Assembly: GCA_003542615.1 (NCBI GenBank)
Contig: DPKG01000005.1
Coordinates: 96,293 to 131,272 of the forward strand
Length of the DNA: 34,980 nucleotides
Source of the DNA: Candidatus Shapirobacteria bacterium
GTDB lineage: Bacteria > Patescibacteriota > Microgenomatia > UBA12405
Direction of reading: 5' to 3'
Part shown: one piece after another, positions 7,567 through 14,311 of the stretch
How the letters are laid out: each line of letters opens with the position of its first letter
How positions within the stretch are numbered: position 1 is the first letter of the stretch
Notes under the pieces: generated by a model
The model's database searches: none
Told to the model about the DNA's origin: nothing
The model's input: only the letters and a program-made list of their open reading frames with translations
Made by a program: the position numbers and the translations under genes

Positions 7567-7986
7567 TCAGTCGAGCAGAATATGTGGGGTTTTAATCTGA
7601 AAGTAATTCACAATTGCATAGATTAGACTGTCTTTCATAAAAGTGAGGACACTATCTTTTTCACCTTGTTGTTCGGAACATTTTAGAATTGGTGTGGGGA
7701 AATAAAGATGATTTGATATTTTGTTAAGAGGGGTGGACCAAGAAAGAACAAAGGGCGGGTATAGATAATAGGGATGAGGAATGCAGGGATAATCCAAGGA
7801 TGGGGAGAAGCATTTGATAAAACCACAGTGACCTACCGTTAACCAAGAAGCGTCGGAATTGTTGATAAAATCATTTTTCCGATTAATAAGATCAACAATT
7901 TGTTTAATATCTTTTGGGTCGTCAATACTGAATTGGGGTAATTGAGAAAGTAGCTCGCGGATTTTGATTTCATTTTTTGATGGCAT
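7567..7986 (-). CDS. Hypothetical protein, 139 aa
   Basis: I do not recognise a family. The N-terminal third is helical and charged (KIRELLSQLPQFSIDDPKDIKQIVDLINRK). The middle is rich in aromatic residues and proline with several cysteines (VGHCGFIKCF, DYPCIPHPYYLYPP). The C-terminus is helical (MKDSLIYAIVNYFQI). No membrane helix or signal peptide is evident. It occupies its interval alone, with 43 bp to the hydrolase gene upstream of recF and about 144 bp of divergent spacer to nrdR. A TACTAT box lies about 23 bases before the ATG. Confidence 0.55.
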   Translation of the reverse strand: MPSKNEIKIRELLSQLPQFSIDDPKDIKQIVDLINRKNDFINNSDASWLTVGHCGFIKCFSPSLDYPCIPHPYYLYPPFVLSWSTPLNKISNHLYFPTPILKCSEQQGEKDSVLTFMKDSLIYAIVNYFQIKTPHILLD

Positions 7987-8087
7987 TTTTTTTAATGATT
8001 AATTGATTAATAGTAGAATCCCCTACTGTGGATTGATATGGCAGTGTCTGGGTATGATTTTCGACTTAATTAGTCTAATAAACTGAT

Positions 8088-8130
8088 TTGACATTTGGCA
8101 TTTTTAATTTTTTTATGTATATATATAGAT
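8088..8130 (+). promoter_or_regulatory. nrdR upstream region with possible NrdR half-box
   Basis: A TTGACA at 8088-8093 precedes an AT-rich stretch ending TATATATATAGAT directly before the start codon. The final eleven bases agree with the NrdR-box consensus ACACWATATATAGDT, but the first four do not, and the usual second box is absent. Confidence 0.3.
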
Positions 8131-8604
8131 ATGATTTGTCCAAATTGTAATAGTGAACAACTTTTTGTAACAAATTCCAGACCGACAAGAAAAAATACCC
8201 AAATATGGAGACGGAGAAAATGCCTAAAATGTGGGTTTTTATTTACAACAAATGAGAAAATTAATTTAAACCATATTACAGTTATAAAAAAATCAGGGAA
8301 AAGAGTACGGTTTTCCAGGGCAAAATTATACTCGGGGATTTATCATGCAATTGTAGGAGGGAAAAAGATGGACCGGGGAGATGCCGGGGTGGAGGCGGAA
8401 GAAATTATGGAAAAAGTCGAGGAAAAAATTACTTTGATGAAAAAGAGAGAGCTATCTACGGCGGAGATTGGCGATATCGCTTTGTCAGTACTGAAAATCC
8501 GAAACCAGGGGGCATTTTTGTCGTATATCGCCTATTTTAAGATTGGTAAGGAGAGAAGAAAGGTCAATTTATTTAAGTTCCTCAAGGGTTCGGCGACCAT
8601 TTAA
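8131..8604 (+). CDS. nrdR: Transcriptional repressor NrdR
   Basis: NrdR represses ribonucleotide reductase genes and senses ATP/dATP through an ATP-cone. This 157-residue protein begins MICPNC, with a zinc ribbon made by C3, C6, C31 and C34 and the basic RRRKCLKCGFLFTT motif of the family. The ATP-cone follows (ITVIKKSGKRVRFSRAKLYSGIYHAI onward). An in-frame TTG upstream would add twelve hydrophobic residues not found in the family, so the ATG at 8131 is preferred. The sequence just before the ATG (TATATATATAGAT) matches the right-hand part of the NrdR-box consensus, hinting at autoregulation. No nrd structural gene lies in the window. Confidence 0.95.
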   Translation: MICPNCNSEQLFVTNSRPTRKNTQIWRRRKCLKCGFLFTTNEKINLNHITVIKKSGKRVRFSRAKLYSGIYHAIVGGKKMDRGDAGVEAEEIMEKVEEKITLMKKRELSTAEIGDIALSVLKIRNQGAFLSYIAYFKIGKERRKVNLFKFLKGSATI

Positions 8605-8619
8605 AACGGTGTCTAAGTG

Positions 8620-8691
8620 TCCAGCGGGCAGGAGTTGAACCTGCTTATGATGGTTTTACAGACCATTGCCTAACCGTCTGGCCCCCGCTGG
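8620..8691 (-). tRNA. tRNA-Tyr (anticodon GTA)
   Basis: The reverse strand folds as a cloverleaf: acceptor CCAGCGG/CCGCTGG, a 3-bp D stem GCC/GGC, anticodon stem ATGGT/ACCAT around loop CTGTAAA (anticodon GTA), variable loop CATAA, T stem GCAGG/CCTGC with loop TTCAACT, and discriminator A. CCA is not encoded. Two features are unusual for a bacterial tRNA-Tyr: the first pair is C1-G72 rather than G1-C72, and the long class II variable arm is missing. Position 8 is G rather than the usual U. Both first features are typical of archaeal and eukaryotic tRNA-Tyr. The gene converges on nrdR and diverges from xth. Confidence 0.9.
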
Positions 8692-8704
8692 TTGATGTAG
8701 GGGG

Positions 8705-8710
8705 ATTATA
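8705..8710 (-). promoter_or_regulatory. tRNA-Tyr -10 element
   Basis: TATAAT preceded by TGC (extended -10) lies 13 bases before the tRNA 5' end, within TTTTTGCTATAATCC. It matches the 16S and tRNA-Cys elements and is interleaved with the divergent xth promoter in a 43-bp gap. Confidence 0.6.
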
Positions 8711-8722
8711 GCAAAAAATGGA

Positions 8723-8728
8723 TATAAT
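8723..8728 (+). promoter_or_regulatory. Candidate leaderless promoter of xth
   Basis: A consensus TATAAT ends six bases before the ATG (TATAAT-aagaac-ATG). No Shine-Dalgarno sequence can fit, since the predicted transcript starts at or beside the start codon. Confidence 0.6.
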
Positions 8729-8734
8729 AAGAAC

Positions 8735-9517
8735 ATGAGCAAACGAATTAAAATAATTTCTTGGAACGTGAATGGAATTCGGGCAACTATAAAAAAGGGT
8801 TTGTGGGAATTTATGAAAAGTGATAAGGCAGAGATTTACTGTTTTCAGGAAACGAAGGCAAAAGCGGAGCAGGTACCAAACACATTTGATGTACCGACGG
8901 AGTATTATTCATATTTTAATTCGGCGGAAAAAGCCGGGTATTCGGGAGTGGCAACTTACACAAAAATAGAACCGAGAATTGTAATAAACGGAATTGAAGA
9001 AGAAGACACTTATGTAGACCGCGAGGGGAGGATTTTGATTACAAAATTTGATGAATTTACACTTTTAAATGTCTATTTTCCCAATGGCAAAAAAGATAAA
9101 GGAAGGTTGTTGTTTAAGATGCATTTTTATGAATTTTTTTTGAAGTATATAAATAATTTAAGGAGTAATGGAGAGAAAGTAATTTTTTGCGGAGATGTAA
9201 ATACGGCACATGATGAGATTGATCTGGCACGCCCCGATGATAATGAAAGCATATCGGGATTTTTACCGGAGGAAAGGGAGTGGATTGATAATCTGGTAGA
9301 TAATGGATGGATAGATACATATCGGATGATAAACGGTGATAAGGTGGAGTATTCCTGGTGGTCGGCCAGGTCGGGGGCACGGAATAGAAATGTGGGATGG
9401 AGGATTGATTATTTTTTTGTGGATGAAGCGATAAAGAATTTGGTAAAAAATGCTTTTATAATGACGGAAGTGTTGGGCTCGGATCATTGTCCCATCGGAA
9501 TTGAGGTGGAAATTTAA
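8735..9517 (+). CDS. xth: Exodeoxyribonuclease III (AP endonuclease family)
   Basis: This 260-residue enzyme of the exonuclease III/APE1 family cleaves DNA at abasic sites and trims 3' blocks in base excision repair. Motifs occur in order: ISWNVNGIRA, YCFQETKAK with the metal-binding Glu, the YSGVATYTK region, NVYFPNGK, FCGDVNTAHDEIDLA with the catalytic Asp/Asn, the substrate loop NRNVGWRIDYFFV, and the final GSDHCPIGIEVEI with the catalytic His. Length is normal. The gene ends 3 bp from the stop of the convergent metallopeptidase gene. It stands alone with its own near-consensus -10 box. Confidence 0.96.
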   Translation: MSKRIKIISWNVNGIRATIKKGLWEFMKSDKAEIYCFQETKAKAEQVPNTFDVPTEYYSYFNSAEKAGYSGVATYTKIEPRIVINGIEEEDTYVDREGRILITKFDEFTLLNVYFPNGKKDKGRLLFKMHFYEFFLKYINNLRSNGEKVIFCGDVNTAHDEIDLARPDDNESISGFLPEEREWIDNLVDNGWIDTYRMINGDKVEYSWWSARSGARNRNVGWRIDYFFVDEAIKNLVKNAFIMTEVLGSDHCPIGIEVEI

Positions 9518-9520
9518 AAA

Positions 9521-10216
9521 TCAGGAAAAAATCAAAAGTTTTGAGGATTGAGTTTTGAGCCATTTTTTGTTGGTCGGGGTGTCGGGATCGTAAGTTTGTA
9601 GCGCAGACCAGAATTTCCTTGAGTGATCTTTGATGGCAAGATGATTGAGTTCGTGAAGAAGGATGTGACGAAATTTGTCGGGAGGGAAAAAAATAATTTG
9701 CCAATTAAAATTGAGATTGCCGGTAGAAGAACAGGAACCGAGTCGGGTTTTTTGATTCCTGACTGTAACTTTTTGATATTTAAATCCAAATTGTTGAGAA
9801 AGGGACTTGAGTTCACGGTTGACTAAAAGCAGGGCAAAAGGGCGTAAATTTTTATCGATTAGTTTTTGAAGGGAAGATTGGGAAAGTGATGAGGAATAAA
9901 GGTAAATTTTTTTATCAGTATGGTTAAAAATGGCTGAATTTTTGTTGGTTTTGGAAATGAATAATTGATAATTTTGACCTAAAATTGAGAGGTTTTTTAG
10001 ATTTTTAAAAATTATTTTCGGGCGAATTTTGGCGGAGTTTTTGGTAATCCAGAGAGAATGATTTTGGATAAACTGATGGATGGTACGGTTTTGAGTAAGA
10101 TGAGGACAGGAAATTGAGAGGCGGTGAGAGTTGATGATTTTTAGTCTAATTGAACGAATAAATTTTCGTTTGATTTCAAGTTTGAACTGTTTATTTCCGA
10201 TTTCGACAAAATCCAT
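9521..10216 (-). CDS. YgjP-like (WLM/SprT-type) zinc metallopeptidase
   Basis: This 231-residue protein belongs to the YgjP/DUF45 metallopeptidase family. The N-terminal half is beta-rich and basic (IGNKQFKLEIKRKFIRSIRLKI). The C-terminal half has the family features: QKTRLGSCSSTGNLNFNW, then the zinc motif HELNHLAIKDHS, where HELNH supplies two zinc ligands and the catalytic Glu and the later His is a likely third ligand. The biological substrate of this family is not established. Its ATG is only eight bases from the nearest possible divergent rpiB start, so promoters must overlap the coding starts. A TATCAT lies eight bases before the ATG. It converges on xth with 3 bp between stops. Confidence 0.88.
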   Translation of the reverse strand: MDFVEIGNKQFKLEIKRKFIRSIRLKIINSHRLSISCPHLTQNRTIHQFIQNHSLWITKNSAKIRPKIIFKNLKNLSILGQNYQLFISKTNKNSAIFNHTDKKIYLYSSSLSQSSLQKLIDKNLRPFALLLVNRELKSLSQQFGFKYQKVTVRNQKTRLGSCSSTGNLNFNWQIIFFPPDKFRHILLHELNHLAIKDHSRKFWSALQTYDPDTPTNKKWLKTQSSKLLIFS

Positions 10217-10239
10217 AGTAGATAATGATATATTTAAAT

Positions 10240-10689
10240 ATGCAAGTTGTATATATTGGTGCAGATCATAGGGGTTTTAATTTAAAGGAAAAATTAAAGA
10301 TTTGGTTGGCAGAGGAAGGAGTAAAGACAACTGACATAGGTAATAATGTTTATGATCAAACTGATGATTATCCTGATTTTGCCATAAAATTGGGTGAATC
10401 TGTATCCAGAGACAGAAGTATGGGAATTTTGATTTGTGGGTCTGGGGTGGGAATGGTGGCGGCAGTGAATAAGGTAAAAGGAATAAGGTCGGGATTGTGT
10501 CTGAGTCCAAAAGAGACTTATTACGGGCGGAATGATGATGATATGAATGTGTTATGCCTAAGTGCAGATTTGATTGATGAAGATAGCAACAGAGAAATTG
10601 TTAAAACTTTTTTGAACACACCATTTGGGAGTGAAGAAAGATACATCAGAAGAATTAATAAAATTAAGGAATATGAAAACAGAACTTAG
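10240..10689 (+). CDS. rpiB: Ribose-5-phosphate isomerase B family protein
   Basis: RpiB interconverts ribose 5-phosphate and ribulose 5-phosphate in the pentose phosphate pathway. The 149-residue protein starts MQVVYIGADHRGF, carries DYPDFA, and has the catalytic-cysteine segment GILICGSGVGM where the usual Thr after the Cys-Gly is Ser. The later block reads GRNDDDMNVLCLS where relatives have REHNDANVL, so the conserved ring-opening His appears to be Asp. That could alter activity or substrate. An ATG five codons upstream (10225) is possible, but the family start favours 10240. It overlaps pgk by 17 bp and leads the pgk-gap cluster. Confidence 0.87.
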   Translation: MQVVYIGADHRGFNLKEKLKIWLAEEGVKTTDIGNNVYDQTDDYPDFAIKLGESVSRDRSMGILICGSGVGMVAAVNKVKGIRSGLCLSPKETYYGRNDDDMNVLCLSADLIDEDSNREIVKTFLNTPFGSEERYIRRINKIKEYENRT

Positions 10690-11713
10690 ATCTGTCGTAG
10701 AAATATTACCGGAAACCAGGCTGATTTTACGACTGGATACCGATTTACCGATTGAAGACGGGGTTATTTTGGACAATAGCCGGTTAAAAAAATCCATAAA
10801 AACAATAGAATTTTTGTTGAAAAACAACTGTAAAATCGCAATTATTGGACACAGAGGGCGGCCGACAGACAAGGATGAAAATCTTTCTTTGAAAACGGTG
10901 TATTTGGAATTGGTTTCACTATTGGAAGAAAATTATATTGAGGTGGAAAGTGTATTTGTGGAGAATTTTGAAGATAATGAAAAAATTGATTTGGCTTTAG
11001 CGGCAAATCAGATCGTGTTTATGGAAAATTTGAGATTTTGGAGGGGAGAGGAGGAAAATGATCCGACATTTTTGAAGGCTTTGATGGAGGTAACCCAATA
11101 TTTTGTTAATGATGCTTTTGGTGTGGCTCACAGAAGACAGGCGTCGATTACTTTACATAAATTAATGCCGGCATTTTACGGTTTAAGTTTTTTGGATGAG
11201 GTAAGGAAAATTGAGGAAGTTTTGGAAAACCCAAAACATCCGATAATGGTCATCTTGGGTGGAGCAAAAACAGATAAATTAACTTATTTACCGGGACTTT
11301 TAAAAATTGCTGATCAGGTATTGGTGGGAGGAAAATTGCCGGCATTAATACAGGATTCCCTACAGCCGCCTTTTGATATTGAAAAGGAAAAGTTGGTGGT
11401 GGCCGATTTGAAGGAAAACGGATTGGATATTAACGAGGAATCGATTCACAAATTTAAAGAAATAATTGAGCGGGGTGGAACTATTATTTGGTCCGGAGCA
11501 ATGGGTAATTTTGAAGTGGAAGAAAACCAAAGAGGTACTTCTGAGATTGCTTTGGCGGTGGCATCAAGTGATGCTTATAAAATAATTGCCGGAGGGGATA
11601 CCAGGGCTTCATTGATAAAATTAGGAGTATTGGAGAGAATAAATTTTGTCTGTTCGGGAGGAGGAGCACTTTTGGAATTGTTAACAAAGAGAAGTTTAGC
11701 GGCGTGGGAGTGA
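10673..11713 (+). CDS. pgk: Phosphoglycerate kinase
   Basis: PGK makes ATP from 1,3-bisphosphoglycerate. The 346-residue protein is shorter than the usual 390-400 and divergent, but blocks are in family order: RLILRLDTDLPIEDG (for RVDFNVP), IIGHRGRP, FMENLRFWRGEE, VNDAFGVAHRR, ILGGAKTDKL, IIWSGAMGNFE (for GPMGVFE) and IIAGGDTRAS near the nucleotide site. Starting at ATG 10673 gives the normal N-terminus; an in-frame TTG at 10625 would add an atypical extension inside rpiB. AAGG lies just before the ATG. It overlaps rpiB and is followed after 43 bp by gap, which has its own promoter-like box. Confidence 0.93.
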   Translation: MKTELRSVVEILPETRLILRLDTDLPIEDGVILDNSRLKKSIKTIEFLLKNNCKIAIIGHRGRPTDKDENLSLKTVYLELVSLLEENYIEVESVFVENFEDNEKIDLALAANQIVFMENLRFWRGEEENDPTFLKALMEVTQYFVNDAFGVAHRRQASITLHKLMPAFYGLSFLDEVRKIEEVLENPKHPIMVILGGAKTDKLTYLPGLLKIADQVLVGGKLPALIQDSLQPPFDIEKEKLVVADLKENGLDINEESIHKFKEIIERGGTIIWSGAMGNFEVEENQRGTSEIALAVASSDAYKIIAGGDTRASLIKLGVLERINFVCSGGGALLELLTKRSLAAWE

Positions 11714-11744
11714 GTAAAAGGTAGTTTGTGTCGAGAGGATGGTT

Positions 11745-11750
11745 TAGAAT
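11745..11750 (+). promoter_or_regulatory. Candidate leaderless promoter of gap
   Basis: TAGAAT ends six bases before the ATG (TAGAAT-gaaagt-ATG), the same spacing as at xth and several other starts. It may add a second transcript to read-through from pgk. Confidence 0.4.
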
Positions 11751-11756
11751 GAAAGT

Positions 11757-12797
11757 ATGAAGAACGATAAAAAATTAAGAATTGGGATAAACGGATTTGG
11801 GAGAATAGGATCAGTGGCATTGAGAGCGGTTTTGTTGGAAAAATATGATGTGGAGGTGGTAGCGATTAATACAAAAGGAGATATGCCTATTGAAGCTTTT
11901 GTGATGCAATTTAAATACGATTCGGTTTACGGCAGATTACCTTTCAAAATTGAGGCAGGTGAAGCACAAAAGGGGTCTGAGATAGGCAGACTTAATATTG
12001 GTGAAGGGATATCAATCCCCTTTTTAGGCGAAAGTGATCCCGGTAAAATTGCCTGGAAAAATTACGGAGTTGAGGTGGTATTGGAGTGTAGCGGAGCTTT
12101 TACCGACGCAAGGGCGGCAGATCATTTAAAAGGTGGCGTCAAAAAGGTGGTCATTTCGGCACCGGCAAAGGATCCAAAAATTCCTTTGTTTATTTTGGGA
12201 GTGAATGAAGACAGATATCAAGGAGAAGCGGTAGTATCTAATGGGTCCTGTACAACCAACTGTGTAGCCCCGATAGTAAAATTATTGGATGAGAAAATCG
12301 GATTTCAGACGGGGGTGTTGACAACCATACATGCCTACACAACAAATCAAAATATTGTTGATGGTCCGGGAAAAGATCCAAGACGAAGCAGAGCGGCGGC
12401 CATAAATATTGTGCCAACTTCAACGGGAGCAGCGGAAGCGGTAGTCCGATCTTATCCGGAAGTTAAGGGAAGATTTTTTGGAACCGCGATCAGAGTGCCG
12501 GTGGTTTGCGGATCGTATTCTGATATGACTTTTAAAATGGTCCGGAGGATAACTCAGGAGGAAATTAATAATTTATTTATGGAAGCAAGCGTACAGCCGG
12601 AATTAGTAGGAAAAATGAAAGTATCATACGATCCGTTAGTATCGAGTGATATTATCGGTAATAACGCATCGTGTGTAATTGACAGCCGGATGACGGATGT
12701 ATTGGCGGACGATACCTTAATTATTGGCGCTTGGTACGATAATGAATACGGGTATAGTTGTAGGCTGGTGGAAATGGCGCTGTTTATTGGGAAGTAA
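11757..12797 (+). CDS. gap: Glyceraldehyde-3-phosphate dehydrogenase, type I
   Basis: This 346-residue enzyme oxidises glyceraldehyde 3-phosphate to 1,3-bisphosphoglycerate. The Rossmann motif INGFGRIG sits at residues 11-18, the active site SNGSCTTNC gives catalytic Cys165, HAYT gives His192, and WYDNEYGYSCR ends the family pattern. After strand two the sequence reads VVAINTKGD, where NAD-specific enzymes usually have Asn-Asp; the missing Asp suggests NADP may also be accepted, which is inference. The gene follows pgk by 43 bp. Its stop is directly abutted by a convergent small gene. Confidence in the family is very high. Confidence 0.97.
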   Translation: MKNDKKLRIGINGFGRIGSVALRAVLLEKYDVEVVAINTKGDMPIEAFVMQFKYDSVYGRLPFKIEAGEAQKGSEIGRLNIGEGISIPFLGESDPGKIAWKNYGVEVVLECSGAFTDARAADHLKGGVKKVVISAPAKDPKIPLFILGVNEDRYQGEAVVSNGSCTTNCVAPIVKLLDEKIGFQTGVLTTIHAYTTNQNIVDGPGKDPRRSRAAAINIVPTSTGAAEAVVRSYPEVKGRFFGTAIRVPVVCGSYSDMTFKMVRRITQEEINNLFMEASVQPELVGKMKVSYDPLVSSDIIGNNASCVIDSRMTDVLADDTLIIGAWYDNEYGYSCRLVEMALFIGK

Positions 12798-12998
12798 TTA
12801 TTTATTGGTTTTAAATAATTCCGGTTCTGTGGGTTCCCCTATGTCGATAGTTAGACCGTTTTTTAGAATGATTTGAGGGGGTGGGTGAGATACGTTCCAT
12901 TTGAGATCCGGTCTTTTTTGAAAAAAATCAGGGGGCTGTCTTAGGCCAATAATTATTTCCGGGTCGACTCTGATACAGACTTTACCTTTAATCTCCAT
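12798..12998 (-). CDS. Small hypothetical protein, 66 aa
   Basis: The product is soluble and proline-rich, beginning MEIKGKVCIRVDPEIIIGLRQPP, with a central SHPPPQIILKNG and a charged end. I recognise no family. Support for a real gene is moderate: it fills the gap between gap and the rpe-like gene exactly, its stop abuts the gap stop, and a TACTAT box lies 11 bases before the ATG. It is divergent from the rpe-like gene. Confidence 0.45.
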   Translation of the reverse strand: MEIKGKVCIRVDPEIIIGLRQPPDFFQKRPDLKWNVSHPPPQIILKNGLTIDIGEPTEPELFKTNK

Positions 12999-13049
12999 GT
13001 CTTTTTTTGATAGTATTAAGTTGATTTAGTCTACATCAAAAAAAATAAA

Positions 13050-13691
13050 ATGGAAATAATACCAGCGATAATGGAAAAAAACTTTGAAAAAGCCGACATA
13101 AAGTTGGGAAGAACTTTTATATTGGGTCCCTGGGTGCAGATAGATGTGGCAGATAATGTCTTTTGTGAAGGTCGGACTTTTGAATTGGAATTGTTAACAA
13201 AATCAGAATGGGATTTGAATTCAAAACTTTTTGATTTGCATTTGTTGGTAAAGGAACCAATTAATTGGATTGAAAAGGGAATTTTTGTCAGTGCTAACAG
13301 GATAATCGGGCAAGTGGAAATGATGAGTAGCAAAGAAGATTTTGTGGTGAAAATTAAAGAAAGTGGGATAGAAGCAGGATTGGGCTTTGATATTGAAACG
13401 GAGATAGAGGAGATACCCGAAGAAACTGATGTGGTGCTGTTGATGGGAAGAAAGGCAGGATTTGGAGGTGAGGAAATGGATGAAAGGATTTGGAAGAAAA
13501 TAAAGAAATTAAAAGAAATTCAGAAAAATGATAAATATCTTTTTAGAATCGGAGTTGACGGAGGAGTAAATAAAAAAAATATTGGCAAGTTAAAAGAAGC
13601 CGGAGTGGATATTTTTTATTGTACTAGTGCAATTTTTGATGGAGAAATAGAAAGTAATTATAAAGAGCTTAAAAATGAGATTGAAAAATAA
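13050..13691 (+). CDS. Ribulose-phosphate 3-epimerase-like TIM-barrel protein
   Basis: The 213-residue protein follows the Rpe pattern: an N-terminal MEIIPAIM (for ISPSIL), WVQIDVADNVF (for HxDVMDGxFVPN), FDLHLLVKEP (for DVHLMV), LLMGRKAGFGGEE (for MSVNPGFGGQ), and IGVDGGVNKKNI (for DGGI). Rpe converts ribulose 5-phosphate to xylulose 5-phosphate using a metal held by two His and two Asp. Here the first His is replaced by Gln while the first Asp, the second His and the final Asp remain, so catalysis is uncertain. Its location near rpiB, pgk and gap supports a sugar-phosphate role. Its stop overlaps the next start by one base (TAATG), indicating coupling. Confidence 0.75.
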   Translation: MEIIPAIMEKNFEKADIKLGRTFILGPWVQIDVADNVFCEGRTFELELLTKSEWDLNSKLFDLHLLVKEPINWIEKGIFVSANRIIGQVEMMSSKEDFVVKIKESGIEAGLGFDIETEIEEIPEETDVVLLMGRKAGFGGEEMDERIWKKIKKLKEIQKNDKYLFRIGVDGGVNKKNIGKLKEAGVDIFYCTSAIFDGEIESNYKELKNEIEK

Positions 13692-14311
13692 TGATTGCCA
13701 AGACCAATAAAGAAATCAAAAGGGTGGCGTTTTTTGGTGATGCGGAGGCAAAATCAAAAGATCAACATTTTGCTGATGCTTTTTATACAGCTAAATTGTT
13801 GGCTAAGAATGGGTATATTATTGTCAACGGAGGCGGGCCGGGAGTGATGGAGGCGAGTACATTTGGAGCAAAATCAGTTGAAGGTAGGGTGGAAACAGTG
13901 ATAATTGATCCAAAAAAAGAACCAGGAAATTATGAAGGAAATTCAAAGGATAATTTAAAAATGGCCGATAAACTTTATATAAGCAAAGATATAAATGAGA
14001 GAACGGAAAAACTGATTGAAATTGCGGATGCTTTTGTTATTTATAAAGGCGGAACGGGAACATTAGCCGAATTGGGGGCAGTTTGGGAATTGGCAAAATT
14101 TGAGTATGGAAATCATGAGCCATTAATATTATTTGGTAAATTTTGGCAGAAAATAATTGATGAAATAGGAGAAGGGTTAAATTTTGAGAAAATTGAAAAA
14201 AAGTTAGTGGAAGTAGTAGAGACTCCGGAAGAGGTGTTGATGACTTTGAAACTAGTAAATAATGTAAGTGTGTGGGAAAAGATTGTGATGAAACTGGATA
14301 AAATTACTTAA
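13691..14311 (+). CDS. LOG family protein (Rossmann-fold nucleotide-binding)
   Basis: This 206-residue protein has both LOG-family signatures: IIVNGGGPGVMEAS near residues 39-52 and YKGGTGTLAELG near 118-129, the second being the PGGxGTxxE-type motif. LOG proteins were long called lysine decarboxylases; characterised members hydrolyse nucleoside 5'-monophosphates to base and ribose 5-phosphate. That would suit the neighbouring pentose-phosphate genes, but the substrate here is inferred only. It is translationally coupled to the rpe-like gene. Its TAA overlaps the stop of the convergent CapA-like gene by 4 bp. Confidence 0.85.
   Translation: MIAKTNKEIKRVAFFGDAEAKSKDQHFADAFYTAKLLAKNGYIIVNGGGPGVMEASTFGAKSVEGRVETVIIDPKKEPGNYEGNSKDNLKMADKLYISKDINERTEKLIEIADAFVIYKGGTGTLAELGAVWELAKFEYGNHEPLILFGKFWQKIIDEIGEGLNFEKIEKKLVEVVETPEEVLMTLKLVNNVSVWEKIVMKLDKIT

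Noticed and set aside
8095..8130. Upstream TTG start of nrdR
   Set aside because: NrdR proteins begin with the zinc-ribbon Cys pair right after Met; the extension is an AT-rich promoter region.
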